From contig JAEZQR010000283.1 in the NCBI GenBank assembly GCA_023413015.1, positions 1 to 5,094 on the forward strand: a DNA stretch of 5,094 nucleotides, read 5' to 3'. This document shows positions 1 to 4,665 of this stretch, piece after piece (the first letter of the stretch is position 1; each line of letters opens with the position of its first letter). The position numbers and the translations under genes are program-made. This DNA is from Pseudomonadota bacterium (GTDB lineage: Bacteria; Pseudomonadota; Alphaproteobacteria; Sphingomonadales; Sphingomonadaceae). The notes below the pieces were generated by a model that saw nothing but the letters and a program-made list of their open reading frames with translations, made no database searches and was not told where the DNA came from.

Positions 1-168
1 GCCGTAGCCGCCGCCACCGCCACCGAAGCGGTCACCGCCGCCGCGGTAGCCGCCGCCACGGCCGCCACCGAAGTCGCCACCACCAAAACTGTCGAAGTCG
101 CGGTCGCCACCGCCGCGCTTGTCGAACCCACCACGGCCGGAACCACGCCGGCGATTATCAAAGCTCAT
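1..168 (-). CDS. Gly/Arg-rich N-terminus of a probable cold-shock protein (3' end outside window)
   Basis: The first 56 codons of a minus-strand gene that runs off the left edge. The ATG is at 168-166 and the frame stays open to base 1. The peptide begins MSFDNRRRGSGRGGFDKRGG and continues with glycine runs broken by Phe, Tyr, Asp and Arg, with RGG-like units near residues 12-14, 18-20, 37-39 and 42-44. It has no signal peptide or hydrophobic segment. From family knowledge, sphingomonad cold-shock proteins often carry such a flexible Gly-rich, basic N-terminal extension before a single cold-shock (CspA-like) domain that binds single-stranded RNA or DNA. That domain would lie beyond the window, so the identification is inferred from the N-terminus alone. 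Another Gly-rich RNA-binding protein is the main alternative. No clear Shine-Dalgarno sequence precedes the ATG (it follows cccctaa), which is a reservation about the exact start. It is divergent from rnd. Confidence 0.62.
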   Translation of the reverse strand, partial: MSFDNRRRGSGRGGFDKRGGGDRDFDSFGGGDFGGGRGGGYRGGGDRFGGGGGGYG

Positions 169-235
169 TTAGGGGAAGTCTTTCGTATATCACTCGTTGT
201 GAGCGGCCCAATACCACCGCCGGCAAAAACGCCTA

Positions 236-257
236 TCGGCGCATAAAGCTGCGCCGA
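236..257. promoter_or_regulatory. 8-bp perfect inverted repeat; possible hairpin in the leader of the Gly-rich gene
   Basis: TCGGCGCA (236-243) and TGCGCCGA (250-257) pair perfectly around the 6-nt loop taaagc. Read toward the Gly-rich gene (minus strand), the stem is followed after a few bases (GGC G) by a T5 run (plus 229-225). That makes it resemble an attenuator or weak intrinsic terminator about 70 nt before the start codon. Read toward rnd there is no T-run. Cold-shock mRNAs are known for structured leaders, so a leader role is plausible, but it is an inference from the repeat alone. A DNA-binding operator is the alternative. Confidence 0.4.
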
Positions 258-354
258 GTTCCCTAATAGACGAAAAAAAACTTGGCGGCGAGGGAAGAAT
301 CTGTCTTGGCGCCGTTCCAACCTGCGCACGGGCGCGGCTTAACCGGCGGTTCAG

Positions 355-378
355 TGCCCGCAGATCATGAAGCGGGCA
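355..378. repeat. 7-bp perfect inverted repeat upstream of rnd
   Basis: TGCCCGC (355-361) and GCGGGCA (372-378) are perfect reverse complements around a 10-nt loop (agatcatgaa). The repeat ends 37 bp before the rnd ATG, so in an rnd transcript it could form a leader hairpin, or as DNA it could be an operator. No T-run follows it, so it is not an intrinsic terminator. Function is unknown. Confidence 0.35.
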
Positions 379-415
379 GTTGCGGTACAGGCTATCGAGG
401 ATTAACGACGCAGGC

Positions 416-1030
416 ATGACGGTTTATCTACACGAAGGCGACCTACCCGAAGGGCTTCTGGCCGAGGGGGCGATCGCGGTCGACACGGAGGCGATGGGGC
501 TCGACCCGCATCGCGACCGGCTGTGCGTGGTCCAGCTTTCCGACGGTGGCCCCGACGAGCATCTCGTCCGCTTCGATCCGGGCGCCTATGACGCACCCAA
601 CCTCAAGCGGCTCCTGGCTGACCCCGGCCGCCTCAAGCTCTACCACTATGCGCGCTTCGACCTTGCCATGATCCGCCAATATCTCGGCGTGATGGCGGGG
701 CCGGTCTACTGCACCAAGACCGCCTCGCGACTGGTACGCACCTATACCGACCGTCACGGCCTGAAGGACCTGATCAAGGAGACGCTCGGCATCGACATCT
801 CGAAGCAGCAGCAGTCCTCCGACTGGGGCGCCCCCGAGCTGTCCGAAGCGCAAAAGGAATATGCCGCTTCCGACGTCCGCTACCTGCACCGCGTGAAGGC
901 CGTGCTCGACGAGCGGATGGCGCGCGAGGGCCGGGCCGAACTGGCGCAGGCCTGCTTCGATTTCCTGCCGTGGCGTGCCGAGCTCGACCTCGCCGGCTGG
1001 CCGGAGGTAGATATCTTCGCGCATGTCTGA
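416..1030 (+). CDS. rnd: Short ribonuclease D-like 3'-5' exonuclease (DEDDy family)
   Basis: Predicted cytoplasmic 3'-5' exoribonuclease of 204 residues, with a role in trimming or maturing the 3' ends of structured RNAs. All DEDDy catalytic residues can be seen: Asp23 and Glu25 in the VDTE motif (Exo I), Asp82 in ARFD (Exo II), and Tyr149 with Asp153 in the YAASD motif (Exo III). It consists of the exonuclease domain only. E. coli RNase D (about 375 residues) carries two further HRDC domains, which are absent here; the short form is usual in Alphaproteobacteria and is not a truncation. I chose ATG 416 because the protein then starts MTVYLHEGDLP directly before the domain. An in-frame TTG at 380 would add 12 residues without family support. 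The only SD-like GAGG (397-400) lies 15 nt upstream, rather far. The last 8 nt overlap lptC, suggesting translational coupling. Confidence 0.9.
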   Translation: MTVYLHEGDLPEGLLAEGAIAVDTEAMGLDPHRDRLCVVQLSDGGPDEHLVRFDPGAYDAPNLKRLLADPGRLKLYHYARFDLAMIRQYLGVMAGPVYCTKTASRLVRTYTDRHGLKDLIKETLGIDISKQQQSSDWGAPELSEAQKEYAASDVRYLHRVKAVLDERMAREGRAELAQACFDFLPWRAELDLAGWPEVDIFAHV

Positions 1031-1658
1031 TGCCACGGTACCCGCCGAACATTCCGCCCGGGGGCGTAATGCTGTCCCGCCGGGCGGCGGCTGGGACCGG
1101 TTCGTCGGGCTGATGAAGCTGGCACTCCCGATTGCGGCACTGGCGATCCTGCTCATCTCGCTGATCTGGCCGCTGATGGCCCGGCAGGAATTCTCTTTCA
1201 TCCTCTCAAAGGACAGCGTCGAGGCGGCGCGGGAACGGCTACGCATGGAGCGCGCCGTCTATCGCGGCGAGGACAGCCGGGGGCAGCCCTTCGTCATCAC
1301 GGCCGCGAGCGCCGTGCAGAAATCCTCCGACACGCCGATCGTGGAGCTTCGTGACATCAGCGCGGAACTGCGCACCACCGACGGCCCTGCGCGCGCCGAC
1401 GCGCGCGTCGGACGATATGATATGGAGCGCGACCGCATCGACATCGTGGGTCCGGTCGAACTCGAATCCGCTTCCGGCTACCGCTTGCAGACCCGCGACG
1501 TCAGCGTCGATCTCAATACCCGGCAAGTGGCGAGCCAGGGCGCGGTGACTGGGCGGATGCCGCTCGGATCGTTCCAGGCCGGCCGGCTCCACGCCGATGT
1601 TTCGGGCCGCACGGTCGTGCTCGATCGCGGCGCCTCCTTGCACATCGTCCAACGCTAG
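1023..1658 (+). CDS. lptC: LptC, inner-membrane-anchored periplasmic LPS transport protein
   Basis: A 211-residue bitopic protein that accepts lipopolysaccharide from the LptB2FG extractor and passes it to LptA. The N-terminal 30 residues are cytoplasmic and polar. One transmembrane helix spans about residues 32-52 (rich in Leu, Ile and Ala, no cleavage site), followed by a periplasmic domain expected to form the OstA/LptC-type beta-jellyroll. That domain shows alternating short strands around residues 75-205, with ARVGRYD and SASGYRLQT segments. The start is fixed: ATG 1023 is the first start codon after an in-frame TAG at 1008-1010. A strong GGAGG (1003-1007) lies 15 nt upstream, inside rnd. 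The gene overlaps rnd by 8 nt and ends 5 nt before lptA, so it is almost certainly in the same transcript. The family is weakly conserved in sequence; the identification rests on topology, length and its position before lptA-lptB. Confidence 0.88.
   Translation: MSDATVPAEHSARGRNAVPPGGGWDRFVGLMKLALPIAALAILLISLIWPLMARQEFSFILSKDSVEAARERLRMERAVYRGEDSRGQPFVITAASAVQKSSDTPIVELRDISAELRTTDGPARADARVGRYDMERDRIDIVGPVELESASGYRLQTRDVSVDLNTRQVASQGAVTGRMPLGSFQAGRLHADVSGRTVVLDRGASLHIVQR
1396..1411. repeat. 16-bp perfect palindrome inside lptC
   Basis: CCGACGCGCGCGTCGG is its own reverse complement over 16 bases. It lies in codons 125-130 of lptC, in a run of alternating C and G that encodes Ala, Asp, Ala, Arg and Val. 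Such composition makes palindromes likelier than average, so it may be a by-product of codon choice. Confidence 0.5.
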
Positions 1659-1663
1659 CGCAG

Positions 1664-2215
1664 ATGAGGACCATGCGCCGCATCCTCCTTATTGCCGGCC
1701 TCGTGCTGGCCGCACCTGCCGCCTCACAAAGCAGCGGGAGTGGCCTCGCGTCATCGGCGCTGGCCCGTCATGATACCAAGGCGCCGATCGACATCGACGC
1801 AGCGCGCATCGAGGTGCGGGACCGCGAGAATCTGGCGATCTTTTCGGGCAACGTCGAGGTGAAGCAGGCGCGGCTCACGCTCGACGCCGCGCAGATGCGT
1901 GTCTTCTACGAGCGCGGGCAGGGTTCGAATTCGAACCTGACGATCCTGCGGCTCGATGCCTCGGACGGGGTCACGCTCACCAGCCCCTCCGAGCGGGCGC
2001 GCTCCGCCTATGCCGTCTACGACGTCGAGGATCGGCAGATCACGATGATCGGCAATGTCGTACTCACGCGGGGGGACTCCATCCTCCGCGGGCAACGCCT
2101 CGCCATCGATCTCGAGAACGGCCGCTCGACGCTCGACGGTGCCGCCGCGGGCACGACCGGCGGGACCCGGGTGACCGGTCGTTTCGTCGTGCCGGAGCGC
2201 CGCGCCAACCCCTGA
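1664..2215 (+). CDS. lptA: LptA, periplasmic LPS bridge protein (OstA family)
   Basis: A periplasmic protein of 183 residues that polymerises head-to-tail with the LptC and LptD jellyrolls to carry LPS across the periplasm. Residues 1-20 form a Sec signal peptide: basic start (Arg2, Arg5, Arg6), hydrophobic core 7-17, and an Ala-Pro-Ala motif at 17-19 giving a likely cleavage just after it. The OstA-type domain covers about residues 40-158, beginning PIDIDAARIEV and including FSGNVEV (60-66) and the matching IGNVVLTRGD segment (129-138). The tail to residue 183 is short and basic. Two starts are possible: ATG 1664, or ATG 1673 (three residues shorter), which has a GAGG at 1666-1669 but only 3 nt of spacing. 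Either keeps the signal peptide. The gene lies 5 nt after lptC and 104 nt before the chosen lptB start. It contains a 16-bp palindrome at 1922-1937. Confidence 0.9.
   Translation: MRTMRRILLIAGLVLAAPAASQSSGSGLASSALARHDTKAPIDIDAARIEVRDRENLAIFSGNVEVKQARLTLDAAQMRVFYERGQGSNSNLTILRLDASDGVTLTSPSERARSAYAVYDVEDRQITMIGNVVLTRGDSILRGQRLAIDLENGRSTLDGAAAGTTGGTRVTGRFVVPERRANP
1922..1937. repeat. 16-bp perfect palindrome inside lptA
   Basis: GGTTCGAATTCGAACC is its own reverse complement over 16 bases, with an AT-rich centre (GAATTC) that stands out from the GC-rich surroundings. It encodes Gly87-Ser-Asn-Ser-Asn91, so part of the symmetry comes from a repeated Ser-Asn written with TCG and AAT/AAC. Whether it has any role is unknown. 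Confidence 0.55.
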
Positions 2216-2229
2216 GCGGCGCGGTCGCC

Positions 2230-2258
2230 TTTCCATTCCTTCCTCTACACAGTAGGAT
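2230..2258 (+). promoter_or_regulatory. Weak sigma-70-type promoter candidate for lptB-rpoN
   Basis: TTTCCA (2230-2235) and TAGGAT (2253-2258) each match 4 of 6 bases of the -35 and -10 consensus and are exactly 17 bp apart. They lie in the only sizeable gap of the gene series, in a pyrimidine-rich patch less GC-rich than its surroundings. Transcription would start near 2265, giving a leader of about 55 nt before ATG 2320. The matches are modest and the call is an inference; the operon may simply read through. Confidence 0.25.
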
Positions 2259-2304
2259 GCACAAAGCGCACCAAATGGGCGGCCCGCCCTGCGCCGAGTG
2301 GCTT

Positions 2305-2308
2305 GGAG
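2305..2308 (+). promoter_or_regulatory. lptB ribosome binding site (decides the start)
   Basis: GGAG sits 11 nt before ATG 2320. The upstream in-frame ATG at 2257 has an AGG touching it with no spacing, and the ATG at 2275 has no clear SD, so this site supports the 258-residue form of LptB. Confidence 0.6.
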
Positions 2309-2319
2309 ACGTATCGATC

Positions 2320-3096
2320 ATGGCGGACGCTGACGCAGTGATGGACCGCGACGCGGCGCGTCGCACCGATCCGCTGCAGGGTCTGTCGGTGGTCTCGATC
2401 GGCAAGCGCTACGACAAGCGCGTGGTGCTGCGCGACGTCTCGATGAGCGTGAAGCGCGGCGAGGTCGTCGGCCTGCTTGGCCCCAACGGTGCCGGCAAGA
2501 CCACCTGCTTCTATTCGGTGATGGGCCTGGTGATGCCGGATCAGGGGCGCATCATGCTCGATGGCTCCGACATCACCGGCCTGCCGATGTACCGTCGCGC
2601 CGCGCTCGGGCTGGGATATCTGCCGCAGGAAACCTCGATCTTCCGCGGCCTCACCGTCGAGCAGAACATCATGGCGGTGCTCGAGGTGGCCGAACCGGAC
2701 AAGGCCAAGCGCTCCGAGCGCCTGGAGAAGCTGCTCGACGAATTCTCGATCACCCGCCTCCGCTCCGCGTCCGCCATGGCGCTGTCGGGCGGCGAGCGCC
2801 GGCGGTGCGAGATCGCCCGTGCGCTGGCGGCCAACCCGTCGATCATGCTCCTCGACGAGCCGTTCGCCGGCATCGACCCCATCTCGATCGCCGACATCCG
2901 CAACCTCGTGTACCACCTCAAGGATCGCGACATCGGGGTGCTGATCACCGATCACAACGTGCGCGAGACGCTCGATATCGTCGACCGCGCCTGCATCATC
3001 TACGACGGCCGCGTGCTGTTCGAAGGAACGCCGCAGGCGCTGGTCGCCAATGAGGATGTGCGCCGCGTCTATCTCGGCGAAAGCTTCGAGTTGTAA
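2320..3096 (+). CDS. lptB: LptB, ATPase of the LPS export ABC transporter
   Basis: Cytoplasmic ATP-binding subunit that, as a dimer bound to LptF and LptG, powers extraction of lipopolysaccharide from the inner membrane. With ATG 2320 it has 258 residues. A complete ABC domain is visible: Walker A GPNGAGKTT at 54-62, Q-loop Gln103 in the LPQE segment, signature LSGGE at 155-159, Walker B ending LLDEP with catalytic Glu180, D-loop AGID at 183-186, and switch His212 in ITDHN. YLPQETSIFR (100-109) is characteristic of LptB within the ABC superfamily. An upstream ATG at 2257 would add 21 residues without homology support and with poor SD spacing; the form used here keeps a short Asp/Ala/Arg-rich N-terminal extension of about 18 residues before the first strand. 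It follows lptA and ends 3 nt before rpoN. Identification is secure. Confidence 0.95.
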   Translation: MADADAVMDRDAARRTDPLQGLSVVSIGKRYDKRVVLRDVSMSVKRGEVVGLLGPNGAGKTTCFYSVMGLVMPDQGRIMLDGSDITGLPMYRRAALGLGYLPQETSIFRGLTVEQNIMAVLEVAEPDKAKRSERLEKLLDEFSITRLRSASAMALSGGERRRCEIARALAANPSIMLLDEPFAGIDPISIADIRNLVYHLKDRDIGVLITDHNVRETLDIVDRACIIYDGRVLFEGTPQALVANEDVRRVYLGESFEL

Positions 3097-3099
3097 CCG

Positions 3100-4647
3100 A
3101 TGTCGCTGGGGCCTCGCCTTGACCTGAGGCAGTCGCAGCAGCTGGTGATGACGCCCCAGCTGCAGCAGGCGATCAAGCTGCTCGCGCTCACCAACCTGGA
3201 GCTTGAAGGTTTCCTCGCCGGCGAGATCGAGAAGAATCCCCTGCTCGAGGCGGCGGGCGGCGAGGGCGAGGCCGCATCGCCGAACGACGAGCCGGAGGGC
3301 GACGAGCGCGGCGAGGCGGGCGGTGACGGACTGGAGAGCGACGAGCCTTCGACCGCCGACCAACTGATCGTGGCGGGCGACGGCGTCGCCGATGCCCCGC
3401 TCGACGTCGATTATATCGCCGAGACCTTCCACCACGACTCTCCATCCGACCTGCCCTCCCAGGGATTGGATGGCACGCTCGGGCTGAACGGCGGCGGATT
3501 AGTCGGCGGTGGTGGCGAGGCGTCGGAGGGTTTCGAGGCGATGCTGTCGGAAGACAGGTCGCTCACCGACATGCTGATGATGCAGGCGGGCACCGCCTTC
3601 GAGGGCGCCGACCTGCTGATCGCTCAGCATATCATCGATCTGATCGATGAGACCGGCTATGTCGTCGGTTCGCTTGCCGACATCGCTGCCCGGCTCGGTG
3701 CCGATCTGGCGCATGTCGAGCGCGTGCTTAAGGTGATCCAGACCTTCGAGCCGACCGGAGTCGGCGCTCGCTCGCTCGCCGAATGTTTGCGCATCCAGGC
3801 GCGCGAGGCGGATCGCTGCGACCCGGCGATGGCGCGGCTGCTCGACAACCTACATCTGGTGGCGCGCGGCGATCTCGCGGCGCTGCGGCGCAGCTGCGGC
3901 GTCGATCAGGAGGATCTGACCGACATGCTCCGCGAGTTGCGCAGCTACAATCCGAAGCCTGGCCTCGCCTTCGGGGGCGAACGCGCGCAGGCGGTGGTGC
4001 CGGACATCTATGTCGCGCGCACGCCGGCCGGCGGCTGGGCGGTCGAGCTCAATTCGGCGACGCTGCCCAAGCTGCTGGTCAACCGCAGCTACTATGTCGA
4101 GCTTGCCGCCGGGGCGAAGGGGCGCGAAGCCAAGAGCTATCTGTCCGAGTGCCTGGCTTCGGCCAACTGGCTGGTGAAGGCGCTCGACCAGCGGGCGCGG
4201 ACGATCGTCAAGGTGGCGACCGAGCTGGTGCGTCAGCAGCAGACCTTCTTCGAGCATGGCGTCCAGCACCTGAGGCCGCTCAACCTGCGCACAATCGCCG
4301 AGGCGATCGGGATGCACGAATCGACGGTGAGCCGCGTCACCTCGAACAAATATCTGTCGTGCGACCGCGGGCTGTTCGAGTTGAAATATTTCTTCACCTC
4401 GGCAATCCAGTCCGCCGATGGCGACGAAGCGGTGTCGTCGGAGGCGGTGAAGACGCGCATCCGCGCTCTGATCGCCGCCGAGACCGCAGATAGCATCCTC
4501 TCCGACGACAAGCTCGTCGAGCTGCTCCGTGGCGAAGGTTTCGACATCGCCCGGCGCACCGTGGCGAAGTACCGCGAAGCCATGGGCCTCGGATCAAGCG
4601 TGCAGCGCCGCCGCGCCGCGCTTCTGAGCGGGGCGTGCGTGCCCTGA
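3100..4647 (+). CDS. rpoN: RNA polymerase sigma-54 factor
   Basis: Alternative sigma factor that directs RNA polymerase to -24/-12 promoters and needs an AAA+ enhancer-binding activator to open DNA. It has 515 residues, slightly longer than E. coli RpoN (477). Region I (about 1-50) is the Gln/Leu-rich activator-interacting part, with LRQSQQLVMTPQLQQAIKLL at 9-28 and KNPLLE at 45-50. Region II (about 51-150) is acidic and Gly-rich, low-complexity and probably disordered. The core-binding region (about 154-345) includes EPTGVGAR from 217 and NPKPG at 284-288. The DNA-binding part has a helix-turn-helix at about 397-413 (RTIAEAIGMHESTVSRV) and a perfect RpoN box ARRTVAKYRE at 484-493. The gene starts 3 nt after lptB with only a weak SD, so translation is probably coupled to lptB. 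No sigma-54 activator gene and no clear -24/-12 promoter is seen in the window. Confidence 0.97.
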   Translation: MSLGPRLDLRQSQQLVMTPQLQQAIKLLALTNLELEGFLAGEIEKNPLLEAAGGEGEAASPNDEPEGDERGEAGGDGLESDEPSTADQLIVAGDGVADAPLDVDYIAETFHHDSPSDLPSQGLDGTLGLNGGGLVGGGGEASEGFEAMLSEDRSLTDMLMMQAGTAFEGADLLIAQHIIDLIDETGYVVGSLADIAARLGADLAHVERVLKVIQTFEPTGVGARSLAECLRIQAREADRCDPAMARLLDNLHLVARGDLAALRRSCGVDQEDLTDMLRELRSYNPKPGLAFGGERAQAVVPDIYVARTPAGGWAVELNSATLPKLLVNRSYYVELAAGAKGREAKSYLSECLASANWLVKALDQRARTIVKVATELVRQQQTFFEHGVQHLRPLNLRTIAEAIGMHESTVSRVTSNKYLSCDRGLFELKYFFTSAIQSADGDEAVSSEAVKTRIRALIAAETADSILSDDKLVELLRGEGFDIARRTVAKYREAMGLGSSVQRRRAALLSGACVP

Positions 4648-4665
4648 CGCGGCTTGGGCTGCTCC
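4648..4665. other. 18-bp gap between convergent stop codons
   Basis: The rpoN stop (4645-4647) and the stop of the minus-strand PilZ gene (4666-4668) face each other with 18 bp between. There is no room here for an intrinsic terminator on either strand and no T-run is seen, so transcripts probably overlap at their 3' ends or end by a Rho-dependent route. Confidence 0.6.

Larger units (their letters stand above)
169..415. other. Divergent intergenic region between the Gly-rich gene and rnd
   Basis: This 247-bp stretch has no convincing gene and must hold the promoters of both divergent genes. It contains an 8-bp perfect inverted repeat (236-257), an A8 tract (273-280), a second 7-bp inverted repeat (355-378) and a loose TTCCCT/AGGGAA repeat (259-264 and 291-296). 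Reading the minus strand, TATTAG (plus 268-263) resembles a -10 box just upstream of the first hairpin, and TATACG (plus 189-184) resembles another, but neither has a good -35 at the usual distance. On the plus strand I see no strong sigma-70-type promoter for rnd; TTGGCG at 306-311 is -35-like without a matching -10. Confidence 0.7.

Noticed and set aside
1..117. GCC/GGC-rich repeats at the left edge as a CRISPR or satellite array
   Set aside because: The units are irregular and in frame, explained by glycine codons of the minus-strand gene.
306..322. TTGGCGCCGTTCCAACC looked like a sigma-54 -24/-12 promoter before rnd
   Set aside because: The GG is present but no GC follows at the required distance, so the conserved spacing fails.
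367..405. Possible 12-codon upstream ORF (ATG 367 to TAA 405) before rnd
   Set aside because: There is no Shine-Dalgarno sequence, its ATG falls in the loop of the 355-378 inverted repeat, and its peptide shows no leader-peptide signature.
190..417. Minus-strand frame of 75 codons over the intergenic region
   Set aside because: It lies across the divergent promoter region, has no recognisable protein features or family resemblance, and its sequence includes the inverted repeats.
443..1246. 267-codon minus-strand frame opposite rnd and lptC
   Set aside because: It spans the rnd-lptC overlap antisense to conserved catalytic motifs, and its sequence resembles no family.
2139..2180. Cluster of inverted repeats at the 3' end of lptA (GTGCC/GGCAC, GACCGG/CCGGTC around ACCCGGGT)
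   Set aside because: They lie inside the coding sequence, have no T-run and are typical of GC-rich codon use; they are not evidence of a terminator.
2257..2319. Longer LptB starting at ATG 2257
   Set aside because: The AGG touches the ATG without spacing, the ATG overlaps the -10-like box, and the extra 21 residues are unlike LptB N-termini.
2245..3435. Long minus-strand frame (396 codons) opposite lptB and rpoN
   Set aside because: It is a shadow of the high third-position GC of lptB; lptB and rpoN on the plus strand carry complete conserved motifs.
4631..4644. GGGC-gtgcgt-GCCC stem at the end of rpoN as a terminator
   Set aside because: The stem is only 4 bp, lies within the last codons and has no following T-run on either strand.
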